Shown here: piece by piece, positions 27,210 through 37,039 of the stretch | Layout of the letters: the number at the start of each line of letters is the position of its first letter | Position numbering within the stretch: the first letter of the stretch is position 1 | Origin: Archaeoglobus sp. JdFR-24 | GTDB taxonomy: Archaea > Halobacteriota > Archaeoglobi > Archaeoglobales > Archaeoglobaceae | Assembly: GCA_002011215.1 (NCBI GenBank) | Contig: MTML01000064.1 | Span: forward strand, 86,813-150,812 | Length of the DNA: 64,000 nt | Reading direction: 5' to 3' | Notes under the pieces: model-generated | Told to the model about the DNA's origin: nothing | Seen by the model: the letters and a program-made list of their open reading frames with translations, nothing else | The model's database searches: none | Position numbers and translations under genes: made by a program

Positions 27210-28438
27210 AAATTGTGGAACTTTTGCTAACTGCGGAGATTTACAACCGCTATGAAGAGCTGACAGAAGACGACATACCCAAGGAAATCAGAAAACTATT
27301 TTACGGTAAAAACGGTATCTCTCGACCTCTTGTTGTTAAATCAGATATAGCCACTCAGTATGCTGGTAATAAAATAGATAGCACAGTAAGATTACTTCCG
27401 TTCATCGATTTTAATGAATTCAATAAACAGTTCAAGATAACTTCATTCGACCTATCTGTCAGCTGGTTAGCAAAGAGGGGCAAAGACTTAATAGCCAAAA
27501 ATCCCGTTCTGGCATACTATTATCAGAACTATGATTCAATTGGAGTTTCATACGAGGAAGCAAAGAAATTTAACAAACCGAAGCATAGTGACAGGGAATG
27601 GCTGAAGAGTGTAATTTCTGAACTTGAGAAAAGTCAGGAAACCTCTGAAATGCTCGGACTTGTTAGAATTTACTCTCCTGAAGATATAAAGGTTGATTTT
27701 TCAGACGTTGCATTGAATGATGAACAAATCCAAGAAGTCAGAAAGATAGAGGTTGCACTCGATAAAAGAGATTATCTGAAAAAAATTGGGGTTGTGGAGA
27801 TTGGAAAGTTGCTTTTCATAGGTCCACCCGGGACGGGTAAAACAACCACTGCAAAAGCTCTCAGCAAGAGGCTTTACCTTCCACTTGTAGAGGTTAAGTT
27901 ATCGATGATTACCAGTCAATATTTGGGTGAGACTTCAAAAAACATAGAGAAGGTGTTCGAAATTGCCAAAAAGCTGAATCCCTGCATTCTTTTCATAGAT
28001 GAGTTCGATTACGTTGCAAAAACGAGGACGAGCGATGAGCATGCTGCTGTAAAAAGGGCAGTCAACACCTTGCTGAAATCAATCGACGAGATTAACCTCG
28101 TTGAAGATGGAGTCGTTTTAATTGCAGCAACAAACCATCCAAGCCTGCTCGATTCAGCAGTATGGAGAAGGTTCGATAAAATAGTCGAATTCCCTGAACC
28201 ATCAGAAAACGTTAGACGAAGAATACTGCATCTTTCCTTAGATAAAATACCTGGAAAATTTGACATTGAGGAGCTTGTTGAGCTGACAGAGGGTTTCACG
28301 GGAGCAGAAATCAAATTAGTCATCAGGGAAGCTGTTCTAAATTCCCTCCTTAAAGGAGAAGAAGAAATAAAACATGAAACGCTTGTAAAGGCGGTTGAAA
28401 ACGTGAAAGAAAGACTTCAGTTAAAATACTCCTACTGA
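27197..28438 (+). CDS. AAA+ ATPase (AMA/Cdc48-like single-ring type)
   Basis: A 413-residue protein with an unassigned ~180-residue N-terminal domain and one AAA module: Walker A GPPGTGKTT (about residues 215-223), Walker B CILFIDEFD, sensor 1 AATNHPSLLDSAVWRRFD and sensor 2 GFTGAEI. It resembles the single-AAA proteins of Archaeoglobus and methanogens (such as AMA) more than the proteasomal PAN; that assignment is tentative. A role in protein unfolding is inferred. GAGGTG lies 5 nt before the ATG. The next gene starts 1 bp after the stop. Confidence 0.85.
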   Translation: MDQVKIVELLLTAEIYNRYEELTEDDIPKEIRKLFYGKNGISRPLVVKSDIATQYAGNKIDSTVRLLPFIDFNEFNKQFKITSFDLSVSWLAKRGKDLIAKNPVLAYYYQNYDSIGVSYEEAKKFNKPKHSDREWLKSVISELEKSQETSEMLGLVRIYSPEDIKVDFSDVALNDEQIQEVRKIEVALDKRDYLKKIGVVEIGKLLFIGPPGTGKTTTAKALSKRLYLPLVEVKLSMITSQYLGETSKNIEKVFEIAKKLNPCILFIDEFDYVAKTRTSDEHAAVKRAVNTLLKSIDEINLVEDGVVLIAATNHPSLLDSAVWRRFDKIVEFPEPSENVRRRILHLSLDKIPGKFDIEELVELTEGFTGAEIKLVIREAVLNSLLKGEEEIKHETLVKAVENVKERLQLKYSY

Positions 28439-28439
28439 G

Positions 28440-29207
28440 ATGAGAATAATACTCCTCGGAACCGGCGATTCTCCAGGAACTCCAGTGATTGGATGTCACT
28501 GTAGAACCTGTGAAGATGCAAGACTGAGAGGATGGGAAAGAACCAGATTCTCAGTACTGGTACAAAACAGGGGAAGGAACTTACTTATAGATGCCTCACC
28601 TGACCTGAGGACACAACTACTCAGAGCAGGAGTTGACTCAGTGGATGCGGTAATCTGGACACATAGCCATTACGATCACTTTGCCGGTTTTGGTGATTTC
28701 TACAGAGTTCAGACCAATGTCAATGTCTATACTTCCCGTGAAGTACATGAGGATATTGGCAGATTCATGCAGTTTATAAAATACAGAAAAATAGAAGTCA
28801 AAAGCTACAAGCCATTCTACCTGAATGGACTGCAAATTACATTAGCCGATGTAAATCATCCTCCTCTCCGAAAAGCTCATGGAGTGGTTATAGAATACGA
28901 TGATTATAAAATAGTCATTTCGGGAGATACAAATAAAGATTTACCTGATACAACTTTCGAGCTATTTAAGAATCCAGATCTTTTTATTGTCGATTCAATA
29001 GCCCCAGAAGGTTTTAAACTGAGAAAACACATGAACGCCGAGGAAGCCATGAGACTGGCTGAGGATCTCGGGGCAAAAAGGACAGTCTTCACACACATAG
29101 GCCATTTCTATCCCCCCCATGAAAAGGCTCTTGAATACTATCCACTGGGATACGACTTCCAAACATTCACTTTCGGAGAAGATGCAACTCTGAATGAATT
29201 TTTATGA
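28440..29207 (+). CDS. MBL-fold metallohydrolase, PhnP-like
   Basis: A 255-residue metallo-beta-lactamase fold protein. TPVIGCHCRTCEDARLRGWERTR at the N-terminus, with Cys residues typical of PhnP-type enzymes, and THSHYDHFAGF (metal ligands), then SGDTNKDLP and FTHIGHFYPP. PhnP relatives are cyclic phosphodiesterases; the substrate here is unknown. Its stop overlaps an upstream ATG of mfnF (ATGA), and it is co-directional with the AAA gene. Confidence 0.85.
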   Translation: MRIILLGTGDSPGTPVIGCHCRTCEDARLRGWERTRFSVLVQNRGRNLLIDASPDLRTQLLRAGVDSVDAVIWTHSHYDHFAGFGDFYRVQTNVNVYTSREVHEDIGRFMQFIKYRKIEVKSYKPFYLNGLQITLADVNHPPLRKAHGVVIEYDDYKIVISGDTNKDLPDTTFELFKNPDLFIVDSIAPEGFKLRKHMNAEEAMRLAEDLGAKRTVFTHIGHFYPPHEKALEYYPLGYDFQTFTFGEDATLNEFL

Positions 29208-29227
29208 TTACCTCAGGAGTGAATCGG

Positions 29228-30220
29228 ATGAATCAGAGGAATTTTCACAATAAATGTTTGGGCATAGATATTGGAGGAGCAAATCTGAAATACTGTGATG
29301 GTAAAGGGAATGGTGAGATTATTTATTTTCCGATGTGGCTAAAATATCCTGAGCTGAAGCCAAAACTACAGGAAATCAAAAATACCTTCAACCCGAAAAT
29401 AACTGGAATCGTGATTACTGCTGAACTGGCAGATTCCTTTTCCAGCAAATCTGAAGGTATTGAGTATATAACTGGTGTTGCGAAAGAGGTTTTTGAAAAT
29501 ATATTGTTTTTGAGTGTTGATGGTAAGTTAAAAAGAGAAATTGACAACCCTGCAAAATTTTCTGCCAGTAACTGGGTAGCCTCAGTGATGTTCCTCCTTG
29601 AAAAATATCAGAACTTTCTCTTTGTGGATATAGGCTCTACCACATCCGACTTTATCCCGGTAACCACCAGAATCGAGGCAGGAAAAACAGATTTCGAGCG
29701 CTTGAAGAGAGGAGAGTTGATATATTTCGGGGTTTTGAGGACCCCTGTATTCTACATCATGCCAAAATACAGAGATATACCTGTATCCTCTGAATACTTT
29801 GCAATAACAGGAGATGTCTTTATACTAACCAATGACATTGCTGAAAAGGACTACAACTGCAACACTCCAGATGGAAGGGGTAAAAAGAGAGAGGACGTTC
29901 TTGCGAGGCTTGCAAGAGTTTTCTGTGCTGATCTTGATGAGATCGAGGAATCTTTCCTCGAAGGATTCGCCTTTGATGTCAGAAGAGAGATGATAGATAC
30001 AGTGAAAGATCAAATTAAATTCCATCTGAACAGATACAGTTTGAAAAACGTCATAGGCTGTGGAATTGGCGAGTTTCTAATTAGTGAGGCTTGCAACAAC
30101 ATCAATGTAAATTATATCTCTCTTAGAGAGGAGTTCGGGAGGGTCTCAGATCTTTTTCCTGCCTTTGCCATAGCGAGGCTTGTGAGCGGAAAAACGGAAA
30201 AGTGGGAAGTTGAACCATGA
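29228..30220 (+). CDS. mfnF: MfnF, methanofuran biosynthesis condensing enzyme
   Basis: A 330-residue protein of the actin/HSC70/sugar-kinase superfold: LGIDIGGANLKYCDG (phosphate 1) and FVDIGSTTSDFIPV (phosphate 2). Archaeal members next to mfnE couple the aminomethylfuran pyrophosphate unit to gamma-glutamyltyramine in methanofuran synthesis. Archaeoglobus uses methanofuran in its C1 pathway. I start at the ATG at 29228, preceded by GGAGTGA; an ATG at 29204 overlapping the previous stop is less likely. The stop overlaps mfnE by 4 bp. Confidence 0.85.
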   Translation: MNQRNFHNKCLGIDIGGANLKYCDGKGNGEIIYFPMWLKYPELKPKLQEIKNTFNPKITGIVITAELADSFSSKSEGIEYITGVAKEVFENILFLSVDGKLKREIDNPAKFSASNWVASVMFLLEKYQNFLFVDIGSTTSDFIPVTTRIEAGKTDFERLKRGELIYFGVLRTPVFYIMPKYRDIPVSSEYFAITGDVFILTNDIAEKDYNCNTPDGRGKKREDVLARLARVFCADLDEIEESFLEGFAFDVRREMIDTVKDQIKFHLNRYSLKNVIGCGIGEFLISEACNNINVNYISLREEFGRVSDLFPAFAIARLVSGKTEKWEVEP

Positions 30221-30831
30221 TCGTGGTCAAGCTTGGTGGAAGTGTAATGAAAAACTGGGAGAACATAGTAAAAGTTCTGAAAGAAGTTAATGCTCTCACA
30301 GGCAAAAAAATACTTTTGGTACCGGGCGGAGGGAAAATCGCCAACCATATCAGGGAAATCGAAGTGGGAGATGATGAAGCTCACTGGATGGCTGTAGGAG
30401 CTATGGAGATAAATGGATATTATCTGTCCTCTTTTGGTTTGCAGAAAATATTTTCGAGGAATTTTGAGGATATAAAATTTGATGGAGTTGCAGTTCTGAT
30501 GCCATATTTGCTTATAAAGGAGAATGATGCCCTTCCCCACACGTGGGATGTAACTTCCGACTCCATTGCCCTCTGGATTGCAGGAGAGATGAGAGCGGAA
30601 TACGTTATCAAAGTGACAGATGTGGATGGAGTTTTTAAAAATAGTGAACTCCTGAAAAAAACCCGGGCAGATGAGATCGGCTTTGAATCATGCATAGATA
30701 GCTATGCTCTAAAACTTATTCAGGAATATCGGATTACGATGTTCGTCTGCAATGGTCTTGTGCCCGAAAGGGTAAAAGATTATATATTGAGAGGAGAGGC
30801 ATTAGGAACACTCATAACTGCTGGGAGGTAA
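30217..30831 (+). CDS. mfnE: MfnE, (aminomethyl)furanmethyl-phosphate kinase
   Basis: A 204-residue amino-acid-kinase fold protein: VVKLGGSVM at the N-terminus, [11 protein letters not shown] and KVTDVDGVF are ATP/substrate loops. MfnE phosphorylates 5-(aminomethyl)furan-3-yl methyl phosphate to the diphosphate used by MfnF, and the adjacent mfnF makes the assignment firm. Translation is coupled by the ATGA overlap. Confidence 0.87.
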   Translation: MIVVKLGGSVMKNWENIVKVLKEVNALTGKKILLVPGGGKIANHIREIEVGDDEAHWMAVGAMEINGYYLSSFGLQKIFSRNFEDIKFDGVAVLMPYLLIKENDALPHTWDVTSDSIALWIAGEMRAEYVIKVTDVDGVFKNSELLKKTRADEIGFESCIDSYALKLIQEYRITMFVCNGLVPERVKDYILRGEALGTLITAGR

Positions 30832-30836
30832 TAATC

Positions 30837-30998
30837 ATGGAGATTTACAAATGTGTGTCATGTGGTGCAAATCTTGTAGGAGCAAATTACGTAAAGTTTC
30901 CCTGTCCGAACTGCGATGAGGTCATTTACAGATGTAAAAGATGTAGAAAACTCGCAAACGCTTACAGATGTCCGGGCTGTGGATTCGAAGGGCCTTAG
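30837..30998 (+). CDS. Tiny zinc-ribbon protein (HVO_2753-like)
   Basis: A 53-residue protein with four Cys pairs: CVSC, CPNC, CKRC and CPGC at residues 6-9, 23-26, 33-36 and 45-48, making two zinc knuckle pairs. This matches the small archaeal zinc-finger family typified by HVO_2753. GGGAGGTAA precedes the ATG at 30837 and GAGGTGAGAG follows for the next gene, so the frame is well placed between mfnE and the aEF1-beta gene. Possibly linked to translation through its neighbour (inference). Confidence 0.88.
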   Translation: MEIYKCVSCGANLVGANYVKFPCPNCDEVIYRCKRCRKLANAYRCPGCGFEGP

Positions 30999-31009
30999 AG
31001 GTGAGAGAT

Positions 31010-31276
31010 ATGGGCGATGTTGTAATGAGAATAAAAATAATGCCATCAGACGTTGACGTGAATTTGGATGATATATATGCCAGAATTGAAAAATTGAAGA
31101 ATGAAAAAATCGATATCAGAGATAAGAAAATTCAGCCAATAGCCTTCGGGTTGAGAGCTCTGCTTATTATGGTCGTCATGCCGGATGAGGGTGGAATTGG
31201 AGACGAATTTGTCGAGAAAATCAGAGAGATCGAAGGGGTCGAGAGCGTAGAGATTGAGTCGGTAGAACTTCTTTAA
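31010..31276 (+). CDS. Translation elongation factor 1-beta (aEF1B)
   Basis: An 88-residue archaeal EF1-beta, the guanine-nucleotide exchange factor for aEF1A. Features: VVMRIKIMPSDVDVNLDDI, IQPIAFGLRALLIMVVMPD and GVESVEIESVEL, as in the ferredoxin-like fold of the family. GAGGTGAG a few bases upstream fixes the start at 31010; the longer frame overlaps the zinc-ribbon gene. Confidence 0.95.
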   Translation: MGDVVMRIKIMPSDVDVNLDDIYARIEKLKNEKIDIRDKKIQPIAFGLRALLIMVVMPDEGGIGDEFVEKIREIEGVESVEIESVELL

Positions 31277-31299
31277 TTCCCTTTTCAGGTATTGAAAAT

Positions 31300-31950
31300 A
31301 TGACATCATCAGATTTTGAGCCGATACAGATCGTTACACCACCTCTTGCCGCAAATGCCTATCTGCTAAAATCAGAAATTCCTGCACTGGTAGATGTGGG
31401 AGGAGACTCGGCATATCTCGTTAATGCTGTTGAAAAGTACATCAACCCCAAGGAAATAAAATACATCTTTTTAACACATTCCCACTTTGATCATGCTTCA
31501 GCAGTCAGTGACTGGAAAGAGTGGTTTAATCCCAAAATTGTGATGCATGAAGCTGAATACTCTCTGCTCAAAGCCCAGGGTTTCGCATCAATAATGTTTG
31601 GAGTTAAGTTTAGGCCTTTCGAGCCGGATATTCTTGTGAGCGGTGGAGAGAACTTTGAACTTGGAGAGGTTAGCCTGGAAGTAATTCACACTCCAGGACA
31701 TTCTCCAGGGAGTATATGTCTGTACGAGAAATCGAGAAAATGGCTTTTCAGTGGAGATACAGTATTTCCAAATGGGAGCTTTGGAAGGGTAGATCTACCT
31801 GGAGGGAGCTCTTCCCAGCTTATCAGGTCAATTGAGATGCTATCAAAATTGGACATCGAGAATTTATATCCCGGACATGAAGATGAAGTTGCTGGAAATG
31901 CGAAAGAGCACATCATGAGATCCCTGAAATTTGCAAAAATGTTTCTCTGA
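31300..31950 (+). CDS. MBL-fold hydrolase, glyoxalase II-like
   Basis: A 216-residue metallo-beta-lactamase protein with FLTHSHFDHASA (metal motif), HTPGHSPGSICLY, FSGDTVFPNGSFGR and YPGHEDEV. This is the hydroxyacylglutathione-hydrolase-like subgroup, common in archaea; the natural substrate is not known. It starts 23 bp after aEF1-beta. Confidence 0.85.
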   Translation: MTSSDFEPIQIVTPPLAANAYLLKSEIPALVDVGGDSAYLVNAVEKYINPKEIKYIFLTHSHFDHASAVSDWKEWFNPKIVMHEAEYSLLKAQGFASIMFGVKFRPFEPDILVSGGENFELGEVSLEVIHTPGHSPGSICLYEKSRKWLFSGDTVFPNGSFGRVDLPGGSSSQLIRSIEMLSKLDIENLYPGHEDEVAGNAKEHIMRSLKFAKMFL

Positions 31951-32059
31951 ACACAGGTAAGTTTTAAGCAAGTTTTGAGATAACAGCAGAAAATTGCCGA
32001 AAAATTGCCGAGTGTTTCCAGGGGAAATAATATTTCCTCATGAAATTATCGAAAGAATT

Positions 32060-32797
32060 ATGAACGTTGGGATTTGCCTGGTAGAACTAAAAACTCCGGA
32101 AAATATTGGTTTCATCGCAAGAGTGATGAAGAACTTTGGTTTTGGGAGACTCTATCTTTACAACTGCGAACTTAACGAGATGTCTTATATTACAGCAAGC
32201 CATGCACATGATATCCTCAATAAGGCTGTTACAGTTAAAGATCTCCATTCTTTCCTTTCAGACAAGAATCTCATAATAGGTACTACAGGTGTGACAGGCA
32301 TAAATGAAGAAAGATACCTCAGAAAACCAATTTTTTACCCTCACGAACTGAGAGAGCACTTGAAAGGCAAATCAGCCAATGCGATCATACTTTTTGGGCG
32401 GGAGAACTATGGCCTTCTAAACGAGGAGCTTGAACTCTGCCACATGCTTGTAACAATCCCATCGAGCCCAGAATATCCTGTGCTCAACGTGAGCCATGCA
32501 GCAGCAATTATACTGTATGAGTTAAACAAAGATCGTTTCATGATAGAGGAAAAATGCTATGCAACTTCTGAGGATATTGAGAGAATTGTGGAGCTCTTTG
32601 AAGAATTGATGATCGAAACAAGATACCCACCTCACAGAATTCCGAGATCCCTGTTAATGTTGAGAAGGGTAGCTGGAAAGTCCCTCATGACGAAAAACGA
32701 ATACACCACTTACTTAGGAATTATTAGAAAAATAAAAATATATCTAGACGAATTAAGAAAAGAGAGACAAAAGAATGATGAGAGTTTGAAAAAATAA
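32060..32797 (+). CDS. trmJ: TrmJ-like tRNA 2'-O-methyltransferase (SPOUT)
   Basis: A 245-residue SpoU/TrmH-type SPOUT methyltransferase. MNVGICLVELKTPENIGFIARVMKNFG, then LFGRENYGL and IPSSPEYPVLNVSHAAAI, form the knot motifs that bind AdoMet. Archaeal TrmJ methylates the ribose of residue 32 in tRNA. I start at the Met at 32060, where family members begin; the frame reaches back to 31994. Confidence 0.88.
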   Translation: MNVGICLVELKTPENIGFIARVMKNFGFGRLYLYNCELNEMSYITASHAHDILNKAVTVKDLHSFLSDKNLIIGTTGVTGINEERYLRKPIFYPHELREHLKGKSANAIILFGRENYGLLNEELELCHMLVTIPSSPEYPVLNVSHAAAIILYELNKDRFMIEEKCYATSEDIERIVELFEELMIETRYPPHRIPRSLLMLRRVAGKSLMTKNEYTTYLGIIRKIKIYLDELRKERQKNDESLKK

Positions 32798-32882
32798 AAT
32801 GTAGAAAAAGAAGCGTAGAAAGAATACATTCAAACTTCTGAGTTATGTAGATTGTTAACGCAGCATCACAAAGGGAGAGAAC

Positions 32883-33881
32883 ATGAAAGAGAATAATAAA
32901 TGGCTGGTAATTCTGGCAACAGGACTCTTAGGCCTGATTGCTTTAACATTCTATTACCTGACACCTCTTCTTGAAGGTATTCTGATGGGGGTTGTTTTTG
33001 CCTATGTTGCAAAACCTGTAAAAAAGAGGATTGAAGGTAAAATCGGAGGGCTTTTTGCTTCACTGATATCAACCCTCATAATCCTTGTACCTGTTTCAAT
33101 ATTGCTTTTTTATGGCATTTTTCAGGGTATAACTCAGGCAATTAATCTCCTGACCCATCAGGCAGAACTCCAGAATGAACTGGTCAATGTGTTAAGGGAG
33201 GCAGGAGTGAACGAAGATTACATCTCAGAGATCAGAGATTTGCTCCCGCAGGTTGCGAATTTTTTAACCAATAATGTCATACAGGTATCGGCCATAAACT
33301 TAACTTTCAAGCTGATCTTTTCCATTATGAATTTCCTGATATCATCTATAGTTTGTTTTTATGTTCTTCTTGATGGTGAGAATTTCATTTCAAGATCTGT
33401 AAGAATTCTTCCAGAAAATTATCAGAAGGGATTTAAGGCATTTCTGGATGAGCTGGATAATGTTTTTCTCGGTTTATGGTTTGGAAATTTTGCTGTGGCT
33501 GTAATGATTGGTATTGCCAGTATTCCTTTCTTCCTTGCATTTAGTATACCTTACACCCCTCTTCTCTCAGGTCTGATTTTTCTTGCCGCGTTGATTCCGG
33601 TTTTTGCTGAATGGATGGTGCTTGTTCCGGTTGCACTTTATCTTGCATTTCATAACCTTACATCCGCACTATGGTTCACATTAATTGGCTTTATCTTTCT
33701 GTATCTGATCCCCGAGATAATATTGAGACCCTATTTCGTAGGATATACCTCAAAAATACACCCCCTGCTCATACTCCTCTCCTTCATAGGTGGAGGTATA
33801 GTCGGTGGAGTTACAGGGTTCTTTTTAGCACCCATGCTCGTGGCATTGCTCACTGCTGTTTACAACTACTACACCCAATGA
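32883..33881 (+). CDS. AI-2E/PerM family membrane protein
   Basis: A 332-residue integral membrane protein with two N-terminal helices, an extracytoplasmic amphipathic middle (about 75-130) and five or six C-terminal helices with the family's VGYTSKIHPLLILLSFIGG near the end. Members have been linked to autoinducer-2 export or ion/proton antiport; no substrate can be given. GGGAGAG precedes the ATG. Confidence 0.85.
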   Translation: MKENNKWLVILATGLLGLIALTFYYLTPLLEGILMGVVFAYVAKPVKKRIEGKIGGLFASLISTLIILVPVSILLFYGIFQGITQAINLLTHQAELQNELVNVLREAGVNEDYISEIRDLLPQVANFLTNNVIQVSAINLTFKLIFSIMNFLISSIVCFYVLLDGENFISRSVRILPENYQKGFKAFLDELDNVFLGLWFGNFAVAVMIGIASIPFFLAFSIPYTPLLSGLIFLAALIPVFAEWMVLVPVALYLAFHNLTSALWFTLIGFIFLYLIPEIILRPYFVGYTSKIHPLLILLSFIGGGIVGGVTGFFLAPMLVALLTAVYNYYTQ

Positions 33882-33964
33882 TTCTGTAAAATCAGATTAA
33901 CCTGTTACAGATCAATCTACTACAGATAACAAAAATAAAATTTAAGAAATTGAAAATCAGAGAA

Positions 33965-34873
33965 TCAAAGAATCGATTTTTCAGTTACTTGCTTTGGTAC
34001 AAGTTTCGTTAACACCTTTTGATCTGTTATAACACCTATCGGTTTTCCTCTGTCTGTAACAACCAGTATTCTGACTCCTTCATCCTTCATCAATCTGATT
34101 GCTTCTCTTATACTTGTATACTTTTCTGCAGTTACTATCTTTGGTCTCATGACTTCTTCAACTTTCGCATCAAGTTTATCTTCTGCAAGTGCCTTCACTG
34201 CATGATCAAGAGTAAAAATTCCAATAAGTTTCTCGCCACTTGTTACCGGGGTGCAGTATATTTTTTTCTCACTCAGAATCTTCGCAGCATTACGGACCTT
34301 TTCTTGTGAGTCAACTATGATAACCGGTGTGGACATGTGCTCTTCGATCGTATCCTTTGGCAAAGCTACAATACTTTCAGTATCTATCACAACAGTATTT
34401 GCAGTGTCATCTCGACCAGCTACCTTTCCAGTAACAATCAGCTCGTTTACTGGTGTTGGGCCGATTAGAATCCTATCACCCACGGAGATCTTCTTTACAT
34501 CACCAACAACCCTGACTCTCGCCTGACACACCTCAGGGTGTGATATTGATGGAAAAGAGAGTTCTTCAACTGTAAGATCTTCGAGCAACTCATCATTTAC
34601 AACAACAGGCACTTTCACTGATTCTTCAGGCTTTGTAATAGAGAGCATTTCATATGCCTTAGCTGTTGGCCTGTAGCCACCTTTTGGCCCTGGAACGCCC
34701 TCAACCAGTCCAAGTGCTCTCAATGCCTGCATTTGATTCCTAACTGTCCCCGGATTTCTGTTTATAAGCTCAGCGATTTCTTCACCTTTGATCGATAATC
34801 CTGTCTTTCTTTTATAAAGAGTGATCAGAGCATACAATATATCCTTCTGAATCTGAGTTAATTCTAACTCCAT
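33965..34873 (-). CDS. Winged-helix regulator with a pair of CBS domains
   Basis: A 302-residue protein: N-terminal wHTH (residues 5-65, EEIAELINRNPGTVRNQMQALRALGLVEG), a central small beta domain (about 85-170, GDRILIGPTPVNELIV) and two CBS repeats (175-300, MSTPVIIVDS and VMRPKIVTAEKYTS). CBS pairs sense adenine nucleotides or AdoMet, so this is a metabolite-responsive archaeal regulator; its targets are unknown. GGAGGT and a TATA box (about 34914-34928) precede it. Confidence 0.87.
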   Translation of the reverse strand: MELELTQIQKDILYALITLYKRKTGLSIKGEEIAELINRNPGTVRNQMQALRALGLVEGVPGPKGGYRPTAKAYEMLSITKPEESVKVPVVVNDELLEDLTVEELSFPSISHPEVCQARVRVVGDVKKISVGDRILIGPTPVNELIVTGKVAGRDDTANTVVIDTESIVALPKDTIEEHMSTPVIIVDSQEKVRNAAKILSEKKIYCTPVTSGEKLIGIFTLDHAVKALAEDKLDAKVEEVMRPKIVTAEKYTSIREAIRLMKDEGVRILVVTDRGKPIGVITDQKVLTKLVPKQVTEKSIL

Positions 34874-35146
34874 GTACTATACCTCCTGAAACTTTCTAAA
34901 CTTTTAATGGAAAGTGTATAAATATTTTTTCTCCAATATCTACACTCAGATATCCTTTTAACCTCTATACTATAAGCATATTGATGTTGAAACTGTATAT
35001 CACAGAATTAGATAAACCCAAAATCCGATAACACCGAATATAAAAACTAAAAGATGAAGAAAAGTAAAAATTTTGAAATTGGAAGTTGCCACTTCAAGAG
35101 AAGTTAAAGGAACAATTATTTAAACCTTTAAACGACTAATTTCCGG

Positions 35147-36130
35147 ATGCAGAAAAACACGAATAACCTTCGGTTTGAACCCAGAAAACTTCCCACTGTC
35201 CTTAGAGCAGAGGAGCTTATAGATAAAGCCTTCAGAAGGGCATCCAAGGTAACCGGAAGATCCAAGAAGGAGAGAGCAATAAACAAGCTGTCAACCATTT
35301 CAAATGTCCTAACTGACCATTTTGATAGAATTATTTCCTCCCATCCAAGCTACCAGAATCTTCCAGACTTCTATCGTGAGATCATCGATGTTGTTGTCGG
35401 AATAGGAAACCTAAGAAAAAGTCTTGGCGCACTTTCATGGGCCCAATCTACAACCCAAAAAATAATTAATAAAGGTCTGAGGGAGATACGGGGTGGAAAA
35501 GATCCAGATTTAGTGATAAAATCATCATACGGCAGGATTTCGTCAATAGTCGAGCAGATAAGTGAGCATCTTGAATTTTTGAACTATGCAAAGCAAAAAT
35601 TGAGAGAAATTCCGACGCTTGGTGATGAACCAGTTGTTGTTATTGCAGGTTATCCAAATGTTGGAAAATCGAGTTTTGTTTCGTTAATTTCCACAGTCAA
35701 ACCTGAAATTGCAAGTTATCCCTTCACAACCAAAAAGATTTTTGTTGGAAAGGGCAAGGCCGGTAAATTTAATGTTCAGTTTATAGACACTCCGGGAATT
35801 CTGGACAGGCCAATTCAGATGAGAAATGAAATTGAGAAAAGAGCCATATTATGCCTCAGGTATCTGGCAGACTGCATACTCTTCATAATCGACCCAACCG
35901 ATACATGTGGTTACCCTCTTGAGAGACAGCTTTCACTGCTTAAAGAGATTGAAGATAAATTCGAAATGCCTGTAATCTCAGTTTACAGCAAATCAGACCT
36001 CCACAGCCTGAGAGATAGACCAGCTTTTTCAGCAATCACAGGAGAAGGTCTGAATGAGATTCTTTCAATACTTGAGAATCAGCTTGAGAAGGTTAGAAAA
36101 AGAGAAGATACACAAGATAACCTAAAATAA
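35147..36130 (+). CDS. NOG1-type ribosome-biogenesis GTPase
   Basis: A 327-residue OBG/NOG1 GTPase. An N-terminal helical bundle (residues 1-160), then G1 GYPNVGKSSF, G3 DTPGIL and G4 SKSD. Archaeal NOG1 relatives help large-subunit maturation. TTTAAACCTTTAAAC (about 35118-35132) just upstream suggests a leaderless start. The 3' end overlaps the convergent protease gene by 38 bp. Confidence 0.92.
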   Translation: MQKNTNNLRFEPRKLPTVLRAEELIDKAFRRASKVTGRSKKERAINKLSTISNVLTDHFDRIISSHPSYQNLPDFYREIIDVVVGIGNLRKSLGALSWAQSTTQKIINKGLREIRGGKDPDLVIKSSYGRISSIVEQISEHLEFLNYAKQKLREIPTLGDEPVVVIAGYPNVGKSSFVSLISTVKPEIASYPFTTKKIFVGKGKAGKFNVQFIDTPGILDRPIQMRNEIEKRAILCLRYLADCILFIIDPTDTCGYPLERQLSLLKEIEDKFEMPVISVYSKSDLHSLRDRPAFSAITGEGLNEILSILENQLEKVRKREDTQDNLK

Positions 36131-36911
36131 CTCCTGAATTCAAGAACGGTAGTCCGGGATGTGCTCCCTCCCTTTTCTCAACCATATATATGAGTGAAAT
36201 TAGGCCTAAGATACCCCCAATCAAAGTGAGGAGGGCTGAAATTTTAATGAATCCGATGTAAGGTGAATCCGTGAATACCTGTGTCGAGATCACAAGAATA
36301 TTGGGAATTACCGCATCTCCCACACCCATAAAAACCGCCTTGTTCCTCGATTCCACCATATTGTCTAAATTGAGATTCCGTGAGAGAGGTATTACAAAGA
36401 GCATAGGAATCTTCATTTTTGTTATTGAATCCGCAAGATTCACCATATGACCTGTTTTATAAACGGAAATGAAATCATAAACTGCAAGTATCACAAGGAG
36501 GACTATCACTGGAAGGGGCTCCAGACTTATACCAAAAATCGAAGTTATTCCCGCAGCAAGAAGCAAAGCTGATATATCAATGATCAGCCAGTTTGGCTTT
36601 TTAATCAGGAGAATGATTATGAGAATCGATATAACAGCGGAGAGAAAACCTAAGAAGGGATATAACACATAATACATTGAAATAAAAATCAAAAGATACA
36701 TGAACTTTCGAATCAGACTCTCTCTATACTTCACAACAATCAATATGAATGCTGTAAAACCGATGATTAGCAAAAAATAATAAATCGAGTTAGCGATATC
36801 CCCTGGATCGCCGAATGCTTGCATTCCGGCAGCTTCATAATCAGGTGAAGCTGCTAAAGCAATCAGTACTGTCAGGACATATACCGTAACCAGCAGGTAT
36901 CGAGCTCTCAA
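36093..36911 (-). CDS. Presenilin/signal-peptide-peptidase-like intramembrane aspartyl protease
   Basis: A 272-residue, nine-helix membrane protein of the archaeal A22/PSH family. The two catalytic Asp motifs are present: YD in LAVYDFISVYK and GxGD in FMGVGDAVIPN; PGLPFLNSG near the C-terminus takes the place of the PAL motif. These enzymes cleave transmembrane helices. The substrate is unknown. Convergent with NOG1. Confidence 0.9.
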   Translation of the reverse strand: MRARYLLVTVYVLTVLIALAASPDYEAAGMQAFGDPGDIANSIYYFLLIIGFTAFILIVVKYRESLIRKFMYLLIFISMYYVLYPFLGFLSAVISILIIILLIKKPNWLIIDISALLLAAGITSIFGISLEPLPVIVLLVILAVYDFISVYKTGHMVNLADSITKMKIPMLFVIPLSRNLNLDNMVESRNKAVFMGVGDAVIPNILVISTQVFTDSPYIGFIKISALLTLIGGILGLISLIYMVEKREGAHPGLPFLNSGVILGYLVYLLFF

Positions 36912-37039
36912 TCTTTCACCACTTTCGAGTGTTCACATTATTGCACAGGGATTACAACCTTGGATTATAACTTTTACACTTTCACACCACTCCCAGAACT
37001 TATATTATTTAGTGGCTCTTTTTCCAGTAGGTGATATCA

